The notes under the pieces are model-generated. The model made no database searches, was not told the DNA's origin, and was given only the letters and a program-made list of their open reading frames with translations. Shown here piece after piece: positions 1-8,025 of a DNA stretch of 15,541 bases; the stretch's first letter is position 1; each line of letters starts with the position of its first letter. A program made the position numbers and the translations under genes. Source of the stretch: Dentipellis sp. KUC8613 (lineage: Eukaryota; Basidiomycota; Agaricomycetes; Russulales; Hericiaceae); assembly GCA_002286715.1 (NCBI GenBank), contig NSJX01000111.1, forward strand, positions 21,060-36,600, in the 5' to 3' direction.

Positions 1-115
1 TGCCCCGAACCACTCTGCGAATTGCCCAACTTCCGGTAGGAGCACCCACAACACCACTTTCCCGCCCTGACAAAGAGGCTACCTAGGTCGATAGCAACGC
101 ATGAACTGGTACTTT
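1..115. other. Left-edge unique sequence, no gene seen
   Basis: Mixed-composition sequence without a supported reading frame. It holds one TAGCAACGC (92-100), a variant of the TAGCAACGG motif that recurs in the C-rich blocks further right. It may be the edge of another copy of the same repeat family, cut by the window start. Confidence 0.3.
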
Positions 116-345
116 CGAACAGTGGGGGCGGCGAGAGGGCAGCATGTGGCGCCGCAACGGCAACATGTGGCATCGCGACGGCAGTGCGGGGCGGCAAGGG
201 GCTGGCGCAGGGGCACCAGGGCATGCAGGGGCGTCGCAATGCAGCGTGCACAACACAAGGGCGGCGCGGGGCAGCGCGAGGTGGCACACGAGGGTGTCGG
301 GCGAGGGTGGGGAGAGGGCGGTGAGGTGACGCGAGGTGTCCCAGT
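116..345 (-). repeat. G-rich low-complexity block
   Basis: The + strand is rich in G with units such as GCGGGGCGGCA and GGCGCGGGGCAGCG, so the - strand carries the C-rich family sequence. Overlapping open frames of 60 to 130 codons run on both strands with low-complexity composition. None looks like a conserved protein. It lies in opposite orientation to the next block at 490-1060. Confidence 0.55.
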
Positions 346-383
346 AGACCCTTTATAATGTTTTCCGACTGTTGCCATGTGCA

Positions 384-439
384 GCATTGCAAAGGCTCCG
401 GCTGCAGAGGCGCCTCTGTAGCCGTGACCTTTACAATGC
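384..439. repeat. 56-bp imperfect palindrome
   Basis: Two 28-bp arms (384-411 and 412-439) meet without a spacer at the centre GAGGCGCCTC. About 23 of 28 positions pair, by direct comparison of one arm with the complement of the other. The outer ends are GCATTGCAAAGG and CCTTTACAATGC. It could fold as a cruciform in DNA or a long hairpin in RNA. Its right end overlaps a second stem-loop at 431-462. Confidence 0.8.
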
Positions 440-462
440 ACACTCAGCGGGGTGCATTGTAA
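431..462. repeat. Perfect 11-bp stem-loop
   Basis: TTACAATGCAC (431-441) and GTGCATTGTAA (452-462) are exact reverse complements separated by 10 bases. The left arm is shared with the right arm of the palindrome at 384-439, so the two folds exclude each other. There is no T-run typical of a terminator. Confidence 0.8.
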
Positions 463-489
463 TGTGCACACGGGTGCTCACATGACCAC

Positions 490-1060
490 TTGCAGGGTCA
501 AAACATACAAAATAAAATAACATACGGCGGCAGCTGCTGCCACCACTGCCGCCGTCGCCGCCGCCGCTCGCTTACTGCCCGCCTGCTCATCCTGCCGCCG
601 CTCGCCGTGGGCTGCTGCCACGTGTACACCTTGTCGCTGCGCTGTGCGCACAGCCACCTACCGCCGCTGCTCCTCCCACCTACCTGCTCCAGCAGCAGCA
701 GCTGCCGCCGCCGCTGCCGCTCGCTTATTGCCCGCCCGTTCATCCCGCTGCCGCTCGCCGTGGGCTGCGTGCACTGCCACCTACTGCCGCCGCTCCTCCC
801 ACCTACCTGCTCTGCCCCTCGTTGTCGGCTTCCGCACCCCGACCTGCACGCGCCACTGCCGCTTGTCCTACACATGCGACCTGTCCCTGTGTGCACCACC
901 GCATCCGGTAGCACTGCCACCGCTCGTTCTACTGCCTGCACTGGCACCTGCCGCCCGCGCCGCCACCTGCGCACGGTGCCACCGCTGACGCCCGCACCGC
1001 CGCATGCGCTGGCGTGGGCCACCACTGCACGTACTGCCAGGGTCCGCCAGCATTAGCACC
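490..1060 (+). repeat. C-rich low-complexity block
   Basis: Pyrimidine-biased, CpG-rich sequence built from GCCGCCGCTCGC, CCACCTACCTGCTC and similar words. Frames of 188 and 175 codons run on opposite strands over the same bases, and their products are made almost only of P, R, A, S, H, C and T. I read both as chance frames in stop-poor DNA. The block contains an internal duplication at 564-811. Confidence 0.65.
564..811 (+). repeat. Tandem duplication in the C-rich block
   Basis: A unit running from CCGCTCGCTTACTGCCCGCC (564) to CCCACCTACCTGCTC (about 690) is repeated from CCGCTCGCTTATTGCCCGCC (717) to CCCACCTACCTGCTC (about 812). Both share CTCGCCGTGGGCTGC in the middle. The first copy is about 30 bp longer around 620-650. 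Confidence 0.75.
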
Positions 1061-1520
1061 GCCTATACTTCGTGCCCCGCACGTGCCGCGGCAATGCGCA
1101 TGCACCATCAATTCCGTGGACCTTTCTGCCTGCGAATGGAATTGCAGAGCTCCCAAACGCACTGCTGGGGCGTAGTTGGTTGATGGTAGGCTCTGCACAG
1201 GTGCGGGAGGAATGGGAAGTGGGGCAGCAACGAAGGGTGAGAGGGCGCGCGACGGGAGGTGAGAGGGTGCGGTGACACGTCACGCGCATGTGGGGGCTGA
1301 AAGAGACACAAAAGCAGTCAGTATTGGTCCCTTAGCTCTGATATAGATGAAACAACATACCTAGATATGATCCCTGGGCTTCAGAGCGCAGGGACACCAC
1401 ATGGCTTAGTGGTGAGTATGTGCAAGAGAGAGACGACAACACACCGCTCATGTTGAAGTTGAGCCACATGATGTGTCGGCATTTTCCGAAGACAGGTGTG
1501 GCCGAAACTTGTAAGAAGAA
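1061..1520. other. Mixed-composition intergenic stretch
   Basis: No supported gene. Around 1195-1305 the + strand is G-rich and ends in GGTGACACGTCACGCG, with the near-palindromic ACGT-core GTGACACGTCAC. From about 1305 the composition becomes balanced. GGTGAGTATG at about 1411 resembles a splice donor. No exon is visible before it. Confidence 0.35.
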
Positions 1521-1563
1521 CTAGTGGGGAGTGGGCCGGCAAGCGGCAGGTTCTGATTCATCT
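1521..1563 (+). pseudogene. Duplicate of the 3' end of the 5616 exon
   Basis: These 43 bases match 5570-5612 at 41 positions, and both differences are A to G. In the frame of the intact copy they encode the same end (T-S-G-E-W-A ... V-L-I-H-L) with two changes, S to G and Q to R. The frame then runs on for three codons to a TAG. The match stops abruptly at 1563 and upstream similarity fades quickly, so only the tail of the gene was copied or survives. No intact upstream frame is present, so I call it a gene fragment. Confidence 0.7.
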
Positions 1564-1754
1564 AAGAATCTAGATATACAGTCATCTTGAACTTTTTCAG
1601 TTCACATATGTTCACTATCCATTATTCATTGATTAAACATCTCTTTAGTCATTTTTACTTAGTCAGGTCTTCCTCCTACAACTTGCACTGAACTTTTATT
1701 CAAGTTCATCAATTATATTCATTATGTACATTGTGTCTACTTTAGATTGGAGAA

Positions 1755-2150
1755 ACCTATTTCTGATTCATCTATGAATCAGTTCTAATAATGGGTGAGC
1801 CCACCAGAATCCGCAGACTTCAAAATGACAACTTCAGGAAGTTAGTTCCCACGACTTCAGCCACATTCATTCACTTTGTAACTTGTTCATTTTGTGTATG
1901 CTCCAGTTCTTGCTTTATTCGGTTGAAACTTGGCATGCATATGGAAAATTATGCTATACATGCACTCTGAAATTCCCATAATTTTTGAAGGACGCAGTCG
2001 CTCCCAAAGCCGAAGTTGCGTCGCGGAAAGATACTTCATTTGCAGAATCAGCGGATTTTGGAGTGGATAATGCTCGGAATTGTTTTGCACCATTAGCAGT
2101 ACCTATAAATTATACTTTCTGCATGCCCTATTTCTTTCATGAATTTAGAG
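1755..2150 (+). repeat. Module A, copy 1
   Basis: AT-rich repeat that starts with the palindrome CTGATTCATCTATGAATCAG (1763-1782). It includes AGTTCCCACGA (1844-1854) and GAAACTTGGCATGCATAT (1925-1942), and ends near 2150. It aligns with the complement of 11355-11760 and, more weakly, with 13570-13810. Shared landmarks stay in the same order in copies 1 and 2, so this is a real dispersed repeat. No protein is visible. Its position just upstream of a TATA-like box and a short exon suggests a promoter or 5' region of the repeated unit, which is inference. Confidence 0.65.
2104..2110 (+). promoter_or_regulatory. Candidate TATA box
   Basis: TATAAAT in the context CCTATAAATTATAC lies about 215 bases before the candidate first exon at 2320. 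It matches a plant-type TATA box in sequence only. Such words are common in AT-rich DNA, and no initiator element is evident. Confidence 0.3.
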
Positions 2151-2209
2151 AATTTATGGCGACTTGAGAGAGCGATTCGATTCGCCGACGAGAGAGTGCT
2201 TGCGCCTCG

Positions 2210-2221
2210 CGGCAATTGCCG
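2210..2221. repeat. Palindrome CGGCAATTGCCG (module B landmark)
   Basis: A perfect 12-bp palindrome. The same word occurs at 9249-9260, and one-base variants occur in both arms of the long inverted repeat (13440-13451 and 15042-15053). In each case pyrimidine-rich sequence follows on the module's own sense strand. It marks related copies of module B. Confidence 0.65.
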
Positions 2222-2270
2222 GACTCGGACTTCGTCGCAGAGACGCGCCTTGATGCACCTGCTCACCACC

Positions 2271-2304
2271 ACACACACACACGCACGCACGCACGCACGC
2301 ACGC
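2271..2304 (+). repeat. (AC)n/(ACGC)n microsatellite
   Basis: A run of AC dinucleotides passes into about six ACGC units. A complementary TG/CG microsatellite occupies 10679-10725 in the inverted copy, at the same position relative to the following ATG and splice donor. Confidence 0.9.
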
Positions 2305-2319
2305 CCGTTCAAACATGCA

Positions 2320-2354
2320 ATGATGGATGAGAAGGGCAGATCTACCGGGACTTG
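2320..2354 (+). CDS. Candidate short first exon with splice donor
   Basis: ATGATGGATGAG begins a short open stretch that ends at 2354, directly before a consensus donor GTAAGT (2355-2360) and a T-rich run. The complement of 10611-10649 has the same arrangement: GATGGATGGGAGAGG, then GGGAATTAG, then GTAAGT. So both the ATG and the donor are kept in two diverged copies. From the ATG at 2320 the exon leaves two bases over. This is compatible in phase with an acceptor at 5113-5114 (GCCAG) and the frame ending at 5616. The ATG at 2327 would instead fit an acceptor at 5124-5125. Either join happens by chance one time in three, so the gene model is a suggestion. Confidence 0.35.
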
Positions 2355-2547
2355 GTAAGTCCTTGCGTCTTTTTTCTTTCCGTTTTTTTGCTCTCCCACC
2401 CCTCCACCTCGCACCTCTGCTGCCCTCTCATGCCCGCCACCTCCTCTCGCACCCCACCGCCCTCACGAGCCGCCGCCGGCCTCACGCGCCCGCACATCGC
2501 CCATCCGCAGCCGGTCCACGCCCCCCGTCGCTGTGTCGCATCCGCGT

Positions 2548-2755
2548 GTCCGCCACACCATCTCGCACGCCCCACCGCCCTCGCGAGCCGCTGCTGGCCT
2601 CCCGCCCCCGCACGCCGCCCATCCTCAGCTGTCACACACCCCTCGTCGCCATCTCTTGCGCCCCCGCCGCCTTGCATGCCGCCCCTCTGCGCCCGCGCGT
2701 GTCCACCACGCCATCTCGCACGCCCGCACCGCCCTCGCAAGCCGCTGCTGGCCTC
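2548..2755 (+). repeat. Degenerate tandem repeat of about 118-155 bp
   Basis: The word CCGCCCTC(A/G)CGAGCCGC or a close variant begins at 2457, 2575 and 2729. About 55 bp around the last two copies are nearly identical, each starting GTGTCC(G/A)CCAC and ending GCCGCTGCTGGCCT. The same unit occurs on the - strand at about 7830-8025. Confidence 0.7.
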
Positions 2756-3130
2756 GCGCGCGCGCAGGGCCCGCTTGTGGCCATGCCATGCCCCCCGTCG
2801 CCCCCTCACGCCCTCGCGCGCGCGCACCTCCCTCTCCACCCCTGCCGCCTTTGTGTGTCCACACGCTGCCCCTCCCTCTCTTGCATCACACGCTCGCCCT
2901 CACGGGCCCTCCTCACTCATCCTCGCGCCCTAGCGGTGCTATCGAGCGCTGCCACCAGGCGCCCTCGTGCCGTCGCCGAGCACTTTCACTTGCCCTCGCT
3001 CGCACTCTCGTGCCCCACCATGTCGACTCGCGCCCTGTGGGACCGTGCCGCGCACCGCACCGCCGCTGTCGCGCGTGTCGCGCCCTGTGGGGTCGTCTTT
3101 GCGGCACGCCCCATCCCTCGCACCCCACCA
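2570..3130 (+). repeat. Left arm of the large decayed inverted duplication
   Basis: It aligns, in order, with the complement of 7370-8025. The best stretch is ATCGAGCGCTGCCACCAGGC followed by GCCCTC, about 2950-2975, against 7790-7765 on the other strand. Further matches include GAGCCGCTGCTGGCCTC with GAGCCGCCGCTGGCCTC and CTGTGGGACCGTGCCGCGCA with CGTGGGGCCGTGCCGCGCA. The right arm carries an extra stretch of about 200 bp. Confidence 0.7.
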
Positions 3131-3474
3131 ACGTGCCTTGCGCCCGAGTCACGGCGTCTCGGGCCTCTGGTGCCCCTCCGATGCCGCTTCACCGCCCCAC
3201 AGGCCCCGCACTGCCGTCGTGTGTCCTGTGCTGCTGCTGTCACCCACCTTCGCGCACTGCCCTCGCGCGCCCCAGCGCTTGCCCTCGCACACTGCCGCCC
3301 GACGTGCTTGTGTCGCCACACGCCCTGTGCCACCCTCGTCTGGCCTCGCGTTGCCATCCTTGCACATCGCGCCCCATGCCGCCGTTGCGCTGCTGTCATG
3401 CCCCTCGCGCCACCGTTGCCATGTGCCCCGTGCCACCGTTGCGTCCTCTCGGACGCCTGTCACATACCGTCGTG

Positions 3475-3528
3475 CCGCCGTCGCACACCTCGCCGCCGTC
3501 GCACACCTCGCCGCCGTCGCACACCTCG
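3475..3528 (+). repeat. 18-bp tandem repeat, 3 copies
   Basis: CCGCCGTCGCACACCTCG is repeated three times without change, followed by a partial copy up to about 3540. Perfect identity in an otherwise diverged block points to recent slippage. Confidence 0.9.
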
Positions 3529-3843
3529 CCGCCACTCGCATGCCGTATCCCGCTCCCACACGATGTCTCCTGCCCTGCTCGCCATCTCCCGCCCCGCTCG
3601 CCATATCCCGCCCTGCACACCTTCTCGTGGCCCTGCGTTGCCGCATCAAGCCTGCTGGCGCCGTATCTCGCCCGCGCACGCTGTATCTCGCGCCCGCTCG
3701 CCCCATGTCGCGCCCTCGCCCGCAGTATCCCGCCCCTGCTTGCCGTCTCCCGCCCCGCACACTGTATCTTGCCCCTGTTTGCCGCCACTGTCTTTGCACA
3801 GCCTCGAACCGCCCCGTGCGTTGTCACTCCGCCCTGCACGCCT

Positions 3844-4900
3844 TAGCAACGGCACAGAACGCGTGTTCCATGCCCGTGCATGGCCAATTTGCACACGTAC
3901 ACCGCTGTTTTGTGCCCCAGTGCCTGCACCATCCTGTCCTGCACCTCCGCTGCCCTGTCCCGTGTCTCAGCCACCCCGTCCCACACCTGCACCGCCCTCA
4001 CGCCGCCGCTCACTGCCCCTGCGTCGCTGCTACATGCTTGCGCGCCTCCATATCGTGTGTTCGCGCCCACCCCATCCTCTCCCGCGCCGCTACCGCCCTC
4101 GCATGGCCCGCACCGCCCGTGCACCACCGTCACGTGCCTTCATGTGCACTCGTGGCTCGCGGCCCTGCCCCGCCCTATCACGCCCTCACACTGCCGCCAC
4201 GCACACCCACGCTACCGTATCGCGCCCCGCTGCCCCGTCTCAATGCCCTGCCGTGCCCTCTGCATTCCACCGCACTGTCAGCGCCCCATCACGCGCTCTT
4301 CGGGCCCCATGGGGCTGTCTGCGCCCCACGCCGCCGTCTGCGCGTCCCGCAGTGCCCTCACCATCCCACCTTCATGCTCTGTGGGCGGTCTGGCGCCTGG
4401 TCCCGCCCTCTGCACGCCTGGTCCCGCGCTTCCGCTGTTGCCGCCCTGCCCGCCCTCATGTTGCCTCGTGCGCATCCTCACCACCTAGTACGCCCCGTAA
4501 CCGCCCCCGGCCATCCCGGCACCCTGCCTGCCTTAGCAACGGCGGACAACACACGCTGTACACCCTCTCAGTGCCTCAAAGTCTTTGCACCGCCTCCTAA
4601 CCGCCCCGCGCGCCATCGCTGTGCCATGCCCGTGCTAGCAACGGCGCACGACGCGCGCCCCAAGCCCTCTAGGTGCACGACGTGCATTTCACGCCCGCGC
4701 ACAGCCTTCACCCTGCGCCCTAGCAACGGCGCCCTGCGCCCTCTGGTGCCCCACCGACGCACTCTGCTGCCCTCCCAACGGTGTTTCGGCTGTCTGACTC
4801 CCCACTGATGCACCCCGTGCCCTAGCAACGGTGCCACGGCCGTCTGGCGCCTCACCGACATGCTCCGCACCCCATCGACGGTGCCCCGCGCCCTAGTGAC
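3844..4900 (+). repeat. Series of TAGCAACGG-centred units
   Basis: TAGCAACGG occurs at 3844, 4534, 4636, 4721 and 4823, with the variant TAGTGACGG at 4894. It is usually followed by a GC-rich stretch and then CCCTCTGGTGCCCCACCGACGC or a relative. The reverse complement CCGTTGCTA or a variant occurs at 6635, 6739, 6790, 6915, 7004 and 9784. The orientation always follows the C-rich strand, so this is a diverged repeat unit. Confidence 0.7.
4530..4690 (+). repeat. Inverted-duplicate segment, left copy
   Basis: It aligns with the complement of 6870-7015 across about 150 bp. Shared blocks in the same order are TAGCAACGGC, AGTGCCTCAA, CACCGCCTCCTAACCGCCC, CTAGCAACGGC and GACGCGCGCCCCA. This is the best conserved part of the large inverted duplication near its centre. 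Confidence 0.75.
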
Positions 4901-5040
4901 GGCACCTCGCACCCTCTGGTGCCCCACCGACGCCTCTCTGCCGCCCTGCCGACAGCCTCTCCACTGTCTGATGCCCCACTGACGGACCCCGCGCCCCGCG
5001 AACTGGCGGCGCCGCCTCACACCCTCTCGCTGTTTCACGC

Positions 5041-5616
5041 ATGGCAGTTTCGCGCCCACATGTCCATGCTGACCTCTTGCGTGTCTCCTCCGGCCTCGTG
5101 TGTCCATGCGCCAGCTTGGACTCAGACGACCCTCGCCGACAGATCGACCCGCTTCCCCTCGGTGTCGAACCAGAACCCGGGAACCCCGATTTCCTTCGTA
5201 TCCTCCTTTCCTCGGGCTACCGATCGGTCGCTCACCATCACCAGTCTCCGTCGAATTATCATCGGTGGTACTTCACTGACGTAGTCAGCCAACCATACCT
5301 GACCCTATCCGATCTTGACAACGCCGCCCGAGAGCACAAGTCGTGGCACCCAGAGACTCCTCGGGCCGAGCAGACCTCGATCCCGGCCTCGGACCAGTCC
5401 CCGGAACAACCTCGGTCAGAGCCCCTCGGTGTACCCGACGGTGTTGTTTACGACAGAGCCACCAAGAAGTACTACGCGTGGAAGGCAGGAGCCCGAGGTC
5501 ATTTTGTTCGAACAGTCGTTGGTTGGAGACCACGACTTTCCGACGTCGGTGACGATTGGTTCTGGAAGACTAGTGGGGAGTGGGCCAGCAAGCAGCAGGT
5601 TCTGATTCATCTTTGA
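5041..5616 (+). CDS. Unidentified protein, C-terminal exon
   Basis: This is the most gene-like frame in the window. Composition changes sharply from the simple C-rich repeat to mixed codons using all amino acids. It is 191 codons from the first ATG, but the true exon may start at 5115, after GCCAG. The product has an acidic and proline-rich first half (D-S-D-D-P, G-V-E-P-E-P-G). The second half is rich in tryptophan and basic residues: Y-D-R-A-T-K-K-Y-Y-A-W-K near residues 144-155, then V-G-W-R-P, D-D-W-F-W-K and G-E-W. It ends V-L-I-H-L. I see no signal peptide, membrane segment or known catalytic motif, and I do not recognise the family. The stop TGA (5614-5616) lies two bases before a perfect donor GTAAGT at 5619, so a 3' UTR intron is possible. 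A 43-bp copy of the end is at 1521-1563, which suggests a repeated or mobile gene. Confidence 0.6.
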   Translation: MAVSRPHVHADLLRVSSGLVCPCASLDSDDPRRQIDPLPLGVEPEPGNPDFLRILLSSGYRSVAHHHQSPSNYHRWYFTDVVSQPYLTLSDLDNAAREHKSWHPETPRAEQTSIPASDQSPEQPRSEPLGVPDGVVYDRATKKYYAWKAGARGHFVRTVVGWRPRLSDVGDDWFWKTSGEWASKQQVLIHL

Positions 5617-5618
5617 GG

Positions 5619-6064
5619 GTAAGTATGACTTGATTTCAGATTATTACATAATTTCACATAATTAATTATTCTCCAATTCTTTGTATGATTTGACATGATC
5701 TTCTGTTCTTTGCATAATGTATATATTCTAGTTACTCAACTTACCTTTATCAGAACATTTACTCTTAGTGCCTCCCTACAGTGTTCACACTACAGAAATA
5801 TCATACTTGTACATTGTCACCACAAGTCCTGCATCTATTGGCTTTATACACCACATTAAGCTATAAAACTGATATGAAAATAATCAGGTATCACACAGAC
5901 TCAATGTATCCCTACAAGATATCCAACAGAATTTTCAGTACCTGGATATTGAATAAAAGAAGAATAAACATGCCATTGAAAAGCATCCTAACAGAGCCAC
6001 ATATGTTGGTACTGACATCAAGCCTGCTATGACACACAGTAGCCACTATTGAATGCCAGGCTTG
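5619..6064 (+). other. Splice donor and AT-rich intron-like sequence
   Basis: GTAAGT (5619-5624) directly follows the coding exon and is consensus for a plant donor. The next 430 bases are AT-rich with no sustained frame. They contain several possible acceptors, such as CCCTACAG near 5780 and TTTTCAG near 5938, and none stands out. Part of it (GATTTGACATGATCTTCTG) resembles GATTTGATCTTCTGTTGC near 9329. G-rich repeat begins at about 6065. Confidence 0.5.
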
Positions 6065-6869
6065 AAAAGTTGCAGTATAGAAGTACATACGGGGCAGTAG
6101 ACAGCAGCACGGGGGTCGAGAAGTCAGTGCGGGGTGCAAGACCGTGCAACAACGGCACCATAGAGCACGATGGGGTGCAAGAGGACGTGACAGGGCGGGA
6201 GGCAGCTGCACGCGGGTTCAGACGGCGTGGCGCGGCGCATGAGCACAGTGAGGCGACACACGAGAGGGTTGCCAGGGAGCCGAGAGAGTAAAGCGGGGCG
6301 TAATACAGCGCCACGGGGCGCGAGGGGGTGCAACGGGGGTCCAGACAGCGCGCGACAGCTGCGCAGAACGCGTGACGGCGGAGTGACACAGACCGAGGGA
6401 GTGGGCACGAGGTGAGACAGCGCGGGCAGCACGACGCGAGGCGGCGCGGACCTCACGATGTGAAACGGCATGGACAGTGCGAGAGGGAAAGGCGGGCGAG
6501 AGGGACAGCGCACAGACGGCGAGCGCACACAAAAGCGGAGGTGGAGGGGCAGGAACAAGGGCGCGCGAGAGGACCCCGCGCGTAAGACAGCGCGGATGGC
6601 GCGAGACGCGACGACGCGCAACACACAGCTTGCGTCATTGCTAGGGCACGCGGGGATCCATACGGCGCGCGGGGTGTCGACACGGCGGATGGGGCGGTCA
6701 GAGGGTGCGCAGGGCAGCGACGCGGTGCACAGCCTGCGCCGTTGCTAGGGCGCATGCAGTACGACAAGGCGTGCAGCATGTGACCTGCGCTGTTGCTATG
6801 GCGCGCGGCAGTGGAGCGGGGGCGGGCAGGGCGCAGCGACGGCGCAGGGCGGCGGTTGCGGGGCGGCGC

Positions 6870-7015
6870 GAAGGCATTTGACGCGCCGAGAGGGCGTGGG
6901 GCGCGCGTCCTGTGCCGTTGCTAGGCGCGCAGGGCGCAGCGACGGCGGACAGGGTGGTTACGAGGCGGCACCAAGGCACTTGAGGCACCCAGAGGGCTAC
7001 ATGCCGTTGCCAAGA
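6870..7015 (-). repeat. Inverted-duplicate segment, right copy
   Basis: Complement of the sequence at 4530-4690, with CCGTTGCCA (7004), CCGTTGCTA (6915) and the linking words in matching order. Roughly three quarters of the bases agree by eye. Confidence 0.75.
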
Positions 7016-7369
7016 TGCGCGAGGTGCAGCGATGGCGGAGGGGACGGTTTCGGGACGGACGGGGTGATTACGGGGTGTGCAAGGCGGTGAGAGCACTCGT
7101 GTGCATGAGGCGACATGAGGGCGAGAGGAGCTGTGCGAGAGACGATGAGGCGGCGATAACCCATGCAGGGCAGCGACAACGCGGCCCAGGAAGGGCGCAA
7201 TCGTGCTGTTACTTGGGCGCGCAGCGTACGAGACACGCGTCCTGCACCGTGGCTGGGCGTGCGGGACGGCGCGTCGGCATGTATGGCGGTGAGCTTGTGC
7301 TGTTGCTTAGGCGCTGGCGCGAGCGGGCGCGACATGGTGCAAGCGGGCGGGAGACGGCACGAGCGGGCG

Positions 7370-8025
7370 TGACGGAGATGCGCGGGCAGGAGATGGACGG
7401 GGTGCGCCGTCAAGACAACGTCGTAGGAGGCGACACGTGTGACAGCGGCGCTGCAGTGCGCGGCACGGCCCCACGGGGCGCGAGACGGGGCCTCAAGGCA
7501 CGAGCTGACACCGTGGGGGGCAAAACCGGCGAGGCAGACATCGAGAGGGCGGCGCAGGTCACGAGAGAGGCCAACGGCGGTGCTGCAGAGCACGCAGACT
7601 GCGCAACGGGGCGCAAAGAAATTGGGAGGCGCCGCAGACGACACCGCAGGGCATAGCACGTGCGTGTGACGGCTTGGGCCACAGGACAGCGGCGCAGGCG
7701 CGTGCAGCAGGGCCACGAGAGTGGGTGGGTGCGAGCGAGGGCAGGCGAAAGCGCTCGGGGATGGCATGAGGGCGCCTGGTGGCAGCGCTCGATGGCGCCG
7801 CTGGGGCGCGAGGGCGAGCGAGGAGGCTGCAGAGAGGCAGCGTGCGCGCGTGCGAGGCCGGCGGCGGCGCGCGGGGGCGGTGGGCGCGCGTGCGATCGGG
7901 TGGCTGACACGCACGGGCGCGAAGGGGTGACGTGCGGGCGAGGCGGGGGCGCGAGAAACGGCGACGAGGGGCGACGTGCGGGGGCACGAGGCCAGCGGCG
8001 GCTCGCGAGGGCGGTGCGGGACGCT
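7370..8025 (-). repeat. Right arm of the large decayed inverted duplication
   Basis: Complementary partner of 2570-3130. About 7500-7720 has no counterpart in the left arm, so one copy gained or lost about 200 bp. The midpoint of the paired arms falls near 5250-5300, inside the unique exon region. Confidence 0.7.

Larger units (their letters stand above)
2361..5040 (+). repeat. Large C-rich low-complexity block, possible intron
   Basis: About 2.7 kb of CpG-rich sequence with C far above G on the + strand, composed of degenerate units such as CCGCCCTCGCGAGCCGC, CTCGCGCCCTGTGGG and CCTAGCAACGGCGCC. Open frames of 757, 613 and 437 codons overlap in different + frames, with others on the - strand. 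Their products are A/P/R/S/H-rich and no frame shows domain structure. I do not call them genes. The block starts right after GTAAGT (2355) and ends near a clear exon, so it may be a repeat-expanded intron. Its parts have inverted homologues at 6870-8025. Confidence 0.6.

Noticed and set aside
3475..3540. CRISPR-like array
   Set aside because: The 18-bp units are directly adjacent with no spacers, so it is an ordinary tandem repeat.
2327..4808. Very long open frames (757 and 613 codons) on the + strand
   Set aside because: They overlap each other in different frames, and others run on the - strand. Composition is A/P/R/S/H-rich simple sequence. Stop codons are rare here because TAA, TAG and TGA are depleted in CpG-rich repeats. 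No domain pattern is visible.
3844..4831. TAGCAACGG as X-box (RFX) half-sites
   Set aside because: The half-site AGCAAC fits, but no paired palindromic partner is present, and the words sit within repeat units. Repeat ancestry explains them.
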